Shown here: positions 32,701 through 43,376 of the stretch, in pieces
Numbering within the stretch: the stretch's first letter is position 1
Layout of the letters: every line of letters starts with the position of its first letter
DNA from: Puccinellia tenuiflora
Lineage: Eukaryota > Streptophyta > Magnoliopsida > Poales > Poaceae
Length of the DNA: 64,000 nt
Direction of reading: 5' to 3'
Assembly (NCBI GenBank): GCA_012064385.1
Contig: QRDG01000955.1
Location: forward strand, 248,001-312,000
Notes under the pieces: generated by a model
The model's database searches: none
Told to the model about the DNA's origin: nothing
Seen by the model: only the letters and a program-made list of their open reading frames with translations
Made by a program: the position numbers and the translations under genes

Positions 32701-34112
32701 CCCGGTTGACTTTACTTTACCTTACTGAACTGCTATGTGATTATTTTATGCTCATGTATATCTTGTGGACTAACGTCTGTTGCTGTCTTGTGGTTGGAAT
32801 TGTTGTTGAAAGAAACTGGATTAAATGAACCATCCCTCCAAACTTCGATAGGGTCGGTCCATAGTGCCACTAATCTGAACATCGAAAGCACTACCCCTGT
32901 CGCCCAAATGGGAGAGCCATAGCCTACGTAACCTATCAAACCTCCTTTGATGCTACCCACTTGGCAAGTCTAGTCGGTTACTGCATAATTGTGGTCGGGG
33001 CTAGTCTTGTGAAGGTTCCGGAGCTAGGCGTCGCTCATGAGTTGGGGACGTGCCGGATTCACTTCGTCATAAGACATAGAGTTATGTCGGTAGCTATACA
33101 GGGAGTGTCTTGGTAGCGTGAACGGTTATGTACGTGTATCTTGCTGAGTTTGACTTAAGGATGGTATCCTGAAGTGCCGACTGAGTAAGGTGCATTTAGA
33201 TGGGTGGTAACAGCAAGCTCTCGAGAGTGTGTCATCTAGCAGCTAGCCTTGTTCCTAGGTTATGGAACAGTTCAGTGTCGGTCACACTATTGTCCTTTGT
33301 CGAGTCCGGAGGTTAAACTTAAGTTCGGTTTGAAAGAAAAATGAACAACCTGATTTCACTAAATGAACCAATAAGATGATGCAGGGAATGTTACTTCAGT
33401 TGTGGGTGGTTATCCGTGTTGAGGGATGGCGGTGTGATCGTTGGGGGGCCTAGAGTTAGGCCTGAGCCAACATCGTCTGTGCATGCCCCTAGTGGAAAGA
33501 TGAGGCCAATGGGCCTAGCAGTGGAAAGATGTGGTAAGGCCGTTGGGCCTAGTTGTGACAGGTTTGTTATAATACTTATTACCAACGGGTACATCCGTTA
33601 TTCCTCATAGGTAAGTTCTCTTATCTGATCGCCGGTGCACGATCCAACCCCACCTGGCTTGGACTCTGTACTGGTGATACCCCGTTATTTGCTTATGCCA
33701 TGATTTGTTGTGGCGCCTTGTTGCTATCCACTTGGACTGCCGTAAGGAAACACTTGTCATGTTTAGATTATTTTTTGTCACTAGCTATTTATTGCCTGAT
33801 TGCTTGACTGTTCATGTCTTGTGGTTATTTTCTTGCGAGTACGTCATTGTACTCAGACTGGCTTTTCATGTGGCCAGACGTTGAGAGGATTCATCTTCTA
33901 CCCTAGCAAAGATATGGAGAAAGAGCGTGCTAGGATCAGTAGCCCAGCCAAATGCCTGTGGAATGGAGTCCCTCCAAGCCGTTGCTGTATCTATGTCTTC
34001 CGCTGCCAGTTAAACTCTGTCCCGTGCCATACATGGCCTTGATAATTTTTCAGGCCTTTATGGCCATGTAAAACCATTTGTAGCCATTTGGGCCTGATTG
34101 TGTAATGATATT
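29786..34112 (+). repeat. 3' LTR of L (copy B), truncated
   Basis: It starts TGTCACATCCCG and aligns with the 5' LTR pieces throughout, without T1, S2 or S1. It lacks about 126 bp present in the 5' LTR at about 8832-8958, and the last ~100 bp of the LTR (5' copy 27802-27900) are replaced by T2. Related tandem repeats are at 32454-32712. Confidence 0.88.
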
Positions 34113-35140
34113 TGTCGGAGATCTGTCCCAGGAACTGGGCGTGTCTCACTAGGTAACGAGTAAGGGGCTGAACACGGAATCAAACAACCCTCAACGTGCC
34201 TCGGCGATGGTGCTCGCGAACATCGCTGTGGGACGGCACTGCAGAGATGAACACACGGTGTTTACCCAGGTTCAGGGCCCTCTTGGAGAGGTAAAACCCC
34301 TACATCCTGCCTTGGTTGTATTGCACTGCTTGGAGAGGTTACAGTACAAAGAGAGCTTGGCGAGCTCGAGGTGGCTAACAAAGGCTAACCCTAGATCTTG
34401 AGCTTGGGAACTTGGAACCCTAGATCTCAGATCCTTCAACCAGACTTCGAACCCTTTGCCCGAGCGTGCTCCCCCTCCTTTTATAGGTGTCTTGGGCCTC
34501 TTCCCCCAAATGTCTTGGCGGGAAGGGTTACCACATGGCGACGAAGGAGGAGGCCGGGTGCACGGTAAAGGGAGAGTCCATGGGCGCGGTCCATGGCAGG
34601 GAGCGGTGTCACCAAAGCTGGAAAAGGCCACCATCCAGCCAGGACGGTGGGCTAGCGCCGCTGAGGTGGGAGGTGCCCCACGGTGACGTCGCCCTTGGAG
34701 CGTAGCTGCAGACGGTTCCCTTATCACCAAAGTGGCAACTCTCGTTGTCCGCTTTGCTTGGTGCTGCTTTGTTGACTGCTTTATACACGAGAATGGCAAC
34801 TGCGGCGTCGTCGTCACCGCGCGCAGGCGCGCGCGTCACTCTGCTGCGGGCGCAAAGCCCATGTGCGCTCTGTCGCGGAGACAGAGCTGCCTTCACGGTG
34901 AAGGAACCCCGCGAGGCCGGAGGCCTCACCGAGCCCTCTTGATCCTTGGAGATGTCCTCTCGAGGAGAGGTCCCTCGCGAGGGGAAAAACCCTCGTGGGG
35001 AGGAGAGTTCCCTCACGAGGAGAAAAACCCTCGCGAGGCGCGCCAGGTTTGGAGAGCCTGGTCCTTAGCAAAATCTCTTGAAGAATGTCGTGGGCCCTGG
35101 CAGGCCGGCCCGTGGTACCCTGGTTTCCACTGTGCCGACA
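34113..35140 (-). repeat. T2 left LTR (3' LTR in element orientation)
   Basis: 1028 bp in inverted orientation, TGTCGGAGATC to TGTGCCGACA. The TATA box is on the minus strand at 34479-34485. It abuts the polypurine tract. Confidence 0.9.
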
Positions 35141-35443
35141 GTAGCCCCCGGGCCCGCGATGGGCACGCCGGAGCCCATGGATGCAGGCGAAGCGTCGGGG
35201 GCCCAACGATGCCTGCCGGGGCCGTGACACGTGGGGCGCAGCGGTTGCGCCCGCGGCCACGATCTCCTCGGCTTCAACGGGCGACCCGGTGGGGCCCGCC
35301 ACGCTCTTGGAAACTGGCCAATAAAGCCTGCGCGTGATGATGGCGCCCGTCACTCCAGCCATTACTCCACTGCACACTTCCCCCCAAACGCCTCCTTCTT
35401 CCCAGAGCACATCTCCTCCAAGATCCTCCCCTCCTCTGCGACC

Positions 35444-38400
35444 ATGGCGCCGAAGAAAGCAACCGCTGCCCAGAAGGGCAAGGCCACGATGCAGGCCGGC
35501 AAGTCTGCGGCGGCGTCGCGGGACGCTGAACCCCAGGGGGCGCTGCCGAAGTCCCGCGTCCACTCGGGGGCGATCGAAAAGGTGCGCCACCTGGCGGCCG
35601 CGAAGACCAACGAACTTGGCACCACAAGCATGGATCCGGCCGGCAGCAGCAAGCTCTGCGCGGGGTACTACGCCATCTTCCTCCACACTCTCTATGCCGG
35701 TCTCGTTCCTCCTTTCTCCAGCTTCCTCACGGGGATTTTGGAGGCGTACCAGATCCAGCTCCTCCATCTCTATCCCAATTCCATCCTCATCCTCTCCATC
35801 TTCACCTACCTCGAGGCGTACGTCGGCATCCGCCCTTCTGTGGACCTCTTTCGCAGCTTCTACGCACTCCGGTCCACCGCGCAAAACGAGCGGACCGGGT
35901 GCGTCTCCTTCCGCATCGCCACCGCCAGGAGCGAGGACTACATCCCCATCGCATGGCGCGGTGAGAACGCCATCACCAAGGTGACGAAGAAAGTGGAGGA
36001 CTTCCGCCAGTGGTGGTTCTTCGTCGACACCAAGACGTCGAACCACCTCCTGGACATACCCGTGGCGCCCCTGAAGAAGTGGGCGCGTTGGGCGAGCGGC
36101 GGCTTCGAGGGCCCCAAGCTTGAAGCGGTGTACGAGTGCACATGGGGGCTCCGTGCGTCCGGGCTCACCGGCCAGATGGTGGCGAAGGACTTCACGAGGC
36201 GCCGCATCGCCCCCCTCCAGTGGCATTCAGAGCCGATGTGGGCGTACACAGGCCGGGGGGACAGGATGCGCCTATGCTCGGACAGCTTCACCCCAGAGGT
36301 GCTGAACCAGATCATGGGGGTTCTATTTGCCACGGCGGCCATCCCATCCCCAGCCATCGACGATGCCCGGCCGCTCTTCACCTTTGTGGACGAGAGCGTG
36401 CGCGAGCACCACAGAGGCTTGCCCAGATTCGACGAATGGGGCATCGTGCCTGAGGGACTCCGCGGGCCCCGCAGCAACCCGTGGGCGGCGGAGCTGGAGC
36501 AGATGGACGAGTCACCGGAGCCGGACGAGGTTGAGGACTCTAGCGAGGACGAGGCCTCGAGAGGCGCTAACCCCTCTGGCGAGGATGAAGCATCGAGAGG
36601 CGCTAACCCCTCGGGAGGCTCCGCCGGTCCCCAAGGAGCGTACCGCCTGAAGAGGACCTCCTGGTGATTTCCTCCAGCGGCGATGAGGATGCCTTTCGCG
36701 TAGCTCCCTCCCGACGCACCGCAGAGGAGGAAGAGGAGAGCGTCAGCAAGGGAGGATGCTGCGAGCCCCGCTCCACGACAGGAACGCCGCAGCCGCGAGG
36801 GGCACTCCTTGCGAGGAGGCAGGAGCGCCTCGAGAGGAGGCCAGAGCGAGCAGCCCCCAGCCGCCAAAGGCGAAGAAAAGGGTGTGGAGGATGGCCGACG
36901 AGTAAGCCTTGGTCCTTCTTCTTTCCTTTAGCATTTTGCTTTTGAAAACCTTCTTGACGGATCTTCTGTTTGTCTTGCTTCCCAGCAACCTTGCGGTGCC
37001 GAAGAGGCGGCGGCTCCGCAAGCTCGGGGAGCCCATCGGTGCCACCGCGGCAACGCTTGCGGCCGGCGAGCCACAGCATGTGGCTACTCCTCCCGTGGGT
37101 GAGCACCACGCGGAGGAGGTGGTTGAAGAGGTGGTGCCGTCGCCAGCTCGGGCCACCAATCCTCCCGTACTGCAGAGGGTAACGGAGGAGGAGGCGGCGG
37201 CCGAGGCCGCACGAGCCTCGGCGAGGCCGGACGAGGGGGAGGAGATCGAAGAGATCATCGTGGAGCCGCCTCCGAAGGAGGAGGCTCCCGCAAGAGGGGC
37301 TGACGTGCCCGAGGCCGCGGCAGGCGCGGCCACCACGGAAGGGGCGGAAAACGCCCCTGAGGAGCAGGAGGAGGAGGCGCCTCCGGAGCCCATGGACGCT
37401 GGAGCCGGGGGCGAGAGGACGCCCAGCCCCCAGAGGGCTCCTGACGCGGGTGGCGAAGGAGGCGCCCACACAAGCCCCCAGGCCGCACCAGAAACGGCTG
37501 TGAGCCCGAGGCAGGGTGCCTCGGGCGCCCTGCCAAGAATCAAGACCTCTGCACCCCGCAGCGATGCGGGGACCTTGGCGTTGTGGGAGCCGCGGCGCCA
37601 CGCGGTTCGCCGCAGCACCGTCTTCAGCCAGGCGCGGCGGACGCTCGACGAGATGGAGGCGCAGTACGCCGAAGAGGAACTCACCAGGGCAGAGGAGCGG
37701 GCGAGACTCGATGAGGCCTGGGCCCTCCTCCGAGAGAGCGTGGAGAGCTGCCGCCGGCAGGATGCGGCAGCCCTGGCGGCACGCCAAGAGGCCATGCGCT
37801 TCGCCAAAGAGACCCGCGACAGCGTGCAGCGGGAGGCGGCGGAGTCCATGGACCAGCTGGATGCCGCGCGGGAGGCGCTCGAGGCGGAAACTGCCTCCAA
37901 GCGACAGGAGGTTGCGGCCTTGGAGCAAAACTTCATCACGCACTCCAAAACTGTGGAGGGCAGCTTGAAGGAGCTCCGCGAGAGGCTGGACGCTCGCGAG
38001 AAGCAGCTGACGCAGCGCGAGGCGGAGCTGACATGACGCGAGGGAGAGCTCTCCCCCCGTGAGGTGGAACTGCGCCTGCGCGAGGAGCAGGTCCAGCAGC
38101 TCGAGAGTGAGCAGGTCATCCGCGAGGAGCAACTGCGGGCTCGCGAGAACCAGGTGGCCCAGGGCGAGGCCACCTACGCGGAGCGCCTAGCGGAGGCCAA
38201 CGCCAGCCTCGCGGCGAAGGAGAAGAAAATCAAGGAGGAGGCCGACGATAGGGTCAAGCTCATCCGCCAAGATCTCGCCAAGAGCTATGATGAGAAGGCC
38301 ACGAAGCAGGAGGAGCGCTTCAAGATGAAACGCGATGAACTCCAGACCCGCATCAAGGGGCTCGAGAAAGAGGAGAAGCAGATGGCCTCCCGCCTTCAGA

Positions 38401-39002
38401 GCACCAGGAAGGCCCAGGCTCGCGCGGAAGGGAAGGTCGCCGCTCTGGAGAAGGACCTGAGCGAGCTCCACCAGCAGGTGGGGCCGGCTGCAGACGCTGC
38501 GGAGGAGGCCCGGCGCACCGCGCAGACCACCCGAATCATGTCGCACCAGCGCCAGCGCATGCTTCAGGACTTGGTGTCCCACGCGCATGCCGTTGGGGCC
38601 CGCCTGGGGATCGAGATCCCTCCCCTCGCCGCAGAGGGGAATGACGACGAGGCCGGGTACTCATTCTTCTTCGGGCAGTTCCTCACGAAGCTCGAAGAGA
38701 CCGCGAAGAGCTTCGACGAGCACGTCGTGGAGGAGAGCCGCGATCTCCTCGTCCTCGCCACCTTCCGCATCTTCTCCAACCTCGCGAGGCTTCAGCCTTC
38801 CCTGGACCTCGAGGCCGTGACGGCGCCCGTCGACGTCAGCTGCAGCGTGGCGGTGAGCGACAGGATGCGGAAGGCCACCGAGGCGTATGCCAAGAAATTC
38901 GACCAGGTTGAGGTCGAGGAGGGCGAGGACGATGGCGAGGAGGACTCCGCGGAGGAGGCCCCTGCGGACGACGTGGGCACCTCTGGGGGCCCTGCTGCCT
39001 GA
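35444..39002 (+). pseudogene. Antisense gene of T2: Transposase_28-like domain plus coiled coil
   Basis: This is the counterpart of the T1 antisense gene. Exon 1 starts at 35444 (MAPKKATAAQKGKATM) and contains GYYAIFLHTLYAGLVPPFSS and LYPNSILILSIFTYLEAYVG. The region to about 36600 is fully open. A frameshift near 36610 and probably another lie before the GTAAGC donor at 36903. The intron ends CTTCCCAG near 36988. Exon 2 gives acidic Ala/Glu/Pro-rich linkers and a coiled coil (repeated REE/RLREEQ heptads) to a stop at 39000-39002, with one TGA at 38034. The strong similarity to T1 in protein, splice sites and length shows that this gene is a regular part of the family. It may encode a chromatin or particle-associated factor, which is inference only. 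Confidence 0.75.
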
Positions 39003-40261
39003 GCTTTTTCCTGCTGCTGGACGTGCATGGGGCACGCATTATGTTAGCATTTTGTTTGCAAACATTGTAAAGACTTGTTTAAGGTTTATTTGAATGCGCT
39101 TGTGAATGTCCCTCGGGAAGCTTTTATCTTTCCCCTCATGTCTTTTTTGCTCTACATCTTAGGGCCCTATTTTAGCGCTACACCACCGCCGCTTCGGTAT
39201 GTGAGAGTCAGGGCTCCACAAGGCCGGGGGGTGCGTGAGGCCTCAAGAAGTAAGAGCTCCTCGAAGCGCGATGCTTGGGGCCCCCCTTTGACGTGCAAGC
39301 AGCCCATGAGGCGTAGGAGAGAGAAAAGAGGCTCGAGGGGCAAAAACTAGCGAAAGAAAATTTAACCAAGTGTTTGAACTTAGCTTCGCGAGGCGTTTTT
39401 GCCTTGGAGAGGGTGTTGGTTCCCTGATGAGGCGTTTTTGCCTTGGAGAGGGTGTTGGTTCCCTGATGAGGCGTTTTTCTTCCGAGATTGCTTGAGGCTC
39501 GTTTTGAACCTGCTTTCCTGCATTTGGACAGATAGGCATACCCACAAGCAATACATAGCTAGACAACTCATGCGTGCTCGTAGGTTCCTTCATGTGTGTC
39601 TCGCGAGGAGAATAGGCACCAAGGTCCTTGGTGAGTTGACGTGCACGGGAGCCGGCCCATGAGTTCAGAGCTCCTTGGGAGTTGACGTGCATGAGAGCTG
39701 ACCCGTGAGTTCAGAGCTCGGATCCCTTGGGTTTGAGGCGCTGCTGGGATGCTCCCGAGGCACAGGCACCATGCTCAGCCCCCGCTCGCGAGATACACAG
39801 GAAGGATCATACGAGCAAGGATGAAAAGCAATAACATAACTGCTTACCGAAGCAACAACATATGCTGGCGCGAAGCGCAAAGGTTCAAAGTGACCTGAAA
39901 CAGAGGTTCATTACACTGGCGTGGACAGAAATACAAAATCCGCCATGTCTAGGCATGGGGTTCCACATTGAGTGGCTGAGACTCTTGCGGCCCGAGGCGA
40001 CGCATGTAGAGAGAGCTCAGAGGGGGACCCTAGGCGGGGGTGGCTTCGTAGAGCCTGCGGTCCGCCATGACTGGGCATGGGGATCCACCTCGCCAAGGCA
40101 TGGTGGTTGAAGAAGTCGCCTTGCCGAGGCGTGGTGGCTTGGGAGTCTTCTCGAACGGCCCGCGGTAGCGTATAGTAGAGAGGGGAGCCCGAAGTTTTTC
40201 CTCGTGGAGGATGATGGCGCAAGGCTCTCCCTTGATGCAAAAAATTGCTCGTCGAGGATGA
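39003..40261. other. T2 spacer between the antisense gene and pol
   Basis: The 3' ends of the two converging genes face each other across about 1.26 kb. It contains the 39-bp direct repeat and a stretch matching T1's spacer (13060-13640, inverted). I see no gene. Confidence 0.6.
39390..39467 (+). repeat. Two tandem 39-bp units in the T2 spacer
   Basis: GAGGCGTTTTTGCCTTGGAG begins both units (39390-39428 and 39429-39467), which are identical. A third partial start follows at 39468. T1 has a diverged pair at the same place. Confidence 0.85.
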
Positions 40262-43075
40262 TCAGGGGTAGAACTTGCGCAGGTGCTGGATGTTCCAGGG
40301 GTTGGCGACAGGGATGCCGTCCTCCGTCTCGAGCCGCACGGAACCAGGCCTGGCGATGTGCACGACTCTCTAGGGTCCTTCCCACATTGGCGAGAGCTTG
40401 TGGAGGCCTGCCCTGGAGAGGATTCTCCTCAGGACCAGGTCTCCTGCTTCGAGAGTGCGCGGGCGAATGTGGCGGCTGTGCTAGCGACGGAGGTCTTGCT
40501 GGTACCTTGCCACTCTCAGGGCCGCATTGCGGCGGAGCCCCTTCAACAGCAGCAGGTCGTCGTTGCGGAGTTCGTCCAGCTCATCCTCCTTGAAAGCCAA
40601 GACTCGTGGAGAGCCGTGGGTGATCTCGCAGGGGAGAACGGCTTTAGCGCCATAGACGAGGGAGAACGGCGTCTCACCAGTTGGCTTTGTTGGCGTGGTG
40701 CGGATGGACCAGAGCACCGAGGGGAGCTCATCGATCCAGTTCTTGCCGCTGGCCTTGAGGCGGTTGAAGCTTCTCGTCTTGAGGCCCTTGAGCACCTCGG
40801 CGTTGGATCACTCAGCCTGCCCGTTGCTTCGTGGGTGAGCCACCGAGGCGTAGCAGATTTGGGCGCCGAGGCTGCCGCAGTAGGACTTGAAGGCGCCGCT
40901 GATGAATTGTGAGCCGTTGTCGGTGATGATGCGGTTGGGCATGCCAAAGCGGCAGACCAAGCTCCTGATGAATTTCACCGCTGATATCGCCGGATGGTGC
41001 GCATGGGTTCCACCTCAGGCCACTTGGTGAATTTGTCGATGGCGATATAGAGGTAGTGGTAGCCCCGAGCGCTCGTGGGAAGGGTCCCAGGAGGTCCAGC
41101 CCCCAGACCGCAAACGGCCAGGAGAGCGGGATAGTTTGGTGTCCTTGCGCGGGCTGGTGAATTTTCTTGGTGTGGAATGGGCAGGCGTCGCAGGACTGGA
41201 CGATTGTGGCTGCATCTTGAAGCACTGAAGGCCAGTAGAAGACACTCCGGAAGACCTTGCCTGCGAGGGTGCGTGAGGATGAATGGTGGCCGCACTCTCC
41301 GCTGTGGATGTCGTTGATGAGCTGGCGGCCTTCCTCGACAGGGACGCACCGCAACACAACCCCATTGGGGCGCTTACGGTACAGGTCTCCGTCGTGGAGG
41401 CAGTATGACTTTGCCTGGCGAGCAAACCTCTCAGCCTCTGCATCATCTTCGGGGAGGACTCGATCTTGCAAGTAGCTCTTGATCTTGTCTATCCAACCAG
41501 TGTCTTGGCGCACCAGGGTCATCAGCAAGCGATCGCCTGAGGGCAGCCCATAGTTTGGTGCTCCACTTGATGGGGTTGGTGGGAGCTCCTCATTGATGCT
41601 CATGTTGACCGCTGGTTGCTTGACCGAGGCCTTCGCGAGTCTCTCCTCGAACACTCCAGGCTTCTGGGCTTCCCTTCTTGCTGCTCGCCTGGCGATTTCG
41701 TCTGCTTCTTGGTTTTCTGCTCGCGGGATGTGCTTGAGCTCCATGCCCCTGAAGTGCTTCTCGAGTTTGCGTACCTCTTCAAGGTAGGCCACCATGTAGG
41801 TGTCCTTAGGGGTGTAGCTTTTGTTGGAGAAGTTGACGAGGAGCTGAGAGTCGCCCTTGATGAGGATGCGCTTGATGCCGAGGGCAATGGCAGCTCTGAG
41901 CCCGGCGAGGAGGCCTTCGTATTCAGCAATGTTGTTGGAGACCTTGTCGCTGTCCTTGAAGCACAACTGGACGGCGTAGTAGAGCTTGTCGCCTGTTGGT
42001 GAGGTCAGGACAGCACCAGCCCCTGCACTCCGGGCCGCGAAGGCGCCGTCGAAGTGCATGGTCCAGTAGCTGGGCTCCGTCCCTCCTGAGGCTGTAGCTT
42101 CCTCCTCTTGAGGCTCTTCTTCACGTGTGTCCGTCCATTCGGCCATGAAATCAGCCAGCGCCCTGCCCTTGATGACCCTTGTGGTGTCAAACTCCAGCTC
42201 GAAAGGTTGCAGCTCGATGCCCTAGCTTGCGACGTGATCTGTTGCGTTTGGGTTGCGCAGGACTTGCTCCAGAGGGTATGAGGTGACCACCTTGATGGGG
42301 TGACCCTGGAAGTAGTGGCGCAGCTTCCTGGAGGCGATGAGGAGCGAGAAAAGGAGCTTCTACTGCATGGGGTAGCGCTCGCGAGCGTCCCGCAGCACTG
42401 TGCTGACGAAGTACAGGGGATGCTCGACGAGGGTGGTTGTTGACGTGGCAGCGGTTGGCTCCTCTCGAGGCTCGGTGGAGTCCTTGTCGAGGTTTTCTTG
42501 AGGCCCCACTTGTAGAGGCTCGGCAGGAGGCTGGAGGCTTGATGAGGCTTCTTCCTTGTCGTGGAGTTCTGGGCTTGGCGAGGCGGGGCTCTGCTTGGCG
42601 AGGACTGGCTCTTCCCTTTCAGCCACCAAGACCGCGCTTGCCGTCTGAGGAGTGGCTGCAAGATACAGCTTCAGAGACTCGCGAGGGCGTGGGGCAACCA
42701 TGATGGGTGGGCTCGCCAGGTATTTCTTCAGGTCCTCGAAGGCCTTTGCCGCTTCAGGGGTCCACTTGAAAGGACCGGACCTCTTCATGATCTGGAAAAA
42801 TGGCAGCGCCCTCTCGCCGAACTGGGAGATGAACCGGCCAAGGCTGGCCATACATCCCGCTAAGCGCTGCATGTCCATGAGGCGACGAGCAAGCTACATA
42901 TCTTCTATGGCTCTGATCTTGTCGGGGTTTGCTTCGATGCCACGGTGAGACACCAGGAACCCGACGAGTTTGCCTGAAGGGACCCCGAAGACGCACTTGG
43001 CGGGGTTCAGCTTGATGTTCACCTTGCGTAGGTTGGCAAAGGTCTCCTCGAGGTCCTTGATGAACGTGTCCTTCT
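40262..43075 (-). pseudogene. T2 pol, C-terminal part: RT end, RNase H, second RNase H, integrase
   Basis: Reading down from the gap: RT end (KLNPAKCVFGVPSGKLVGFL), the RT-linked RNase H (MDMQRLAGCMASLGRFISQF onward), and the extra RNase H typical of Tat elements (YWTMHFDGAFAARSAGAGAV; NNIAEYEGLLAGL; IKGDSQLL). Integrase follows with its HHCC zinc site (HSGECGHHSSSRTLAGKVFR and VQSCDACPFH), the start of the catalytic core, and the C-terminal PTGETPFSLVYGAKAVLP near 40660. The stop is at 40262-40264. Frameshifts occur near 42150-42400 and 40800-41020, so the enzyme set is broken. This is the pol that T1 lacks. Confidence 0.85.
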
Positions 43076-43376
43076 NNNNNNNNNNNNNNNNNNNNNNNNN
43101 NNNNNNNNNNNNNNNNNNNNNNNNNNNNNNNNNNNNNNNNNNNNNNNNNNNNNNNNNNNNNNNNNNNNNNNNNNNNNNNNNNNNNNNNNNNNNNNNNNNN
43201 NNNNNNNNNNNNNNNNNNNNNNNNNNNNNNNNNNNNNNNNNNNNNNNNNNNNNNNNNNNNNNNNNNNNNNNNNNNNNNNNNNNNNNNNNNNNNNNNNNNN
43301 NNNNNNNNNNNNNNNNNNNNNNNNNNNNNNNNNNNNNNNNNNNNNNNNNNNNNNNNNNNNNNNNNNNNNNNNNNNN
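43076..43376. other. Assembly gap (301 N)
   Basis: Unknown bases interrupt RT between HHLAVCPKARRQAPEK and the KDTFIKDLEETFANL block that follows the catalytic YVDD. In G1 the same stretch takes nearly 500 bp. The frame also changes across the gap. The N count is therefore not the true length. Confidence 0.95.

Larger units (their letters stand above)
8316..34112 (+). mobile_element. L: non-autonomous LTR retrotransposon with very long LTRs (interrupted, 3' truncated)
   Basis: Two copies of a sequence starting TGTCACATCCCGAAAAAAA lie at 8316 and 29786. The first ends GGGGGTGCCACA at 27900 and is followed by a PBS; the second is preceded by a polypurine tract. Removing the nested insertions, the 5' LTR is 1115+319+2667+497 = about 4598 bp and the internal region only 1885 bp. 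No gag, RT or integrase is visible, only one unrelated ORF. The large-LTR, pol-less design matches the LARD concept (large retrotransposon derivatives). The 3' LTR stops at 34112 where T2 begins, so the right target duplication is missing. Confidence 0.85.
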
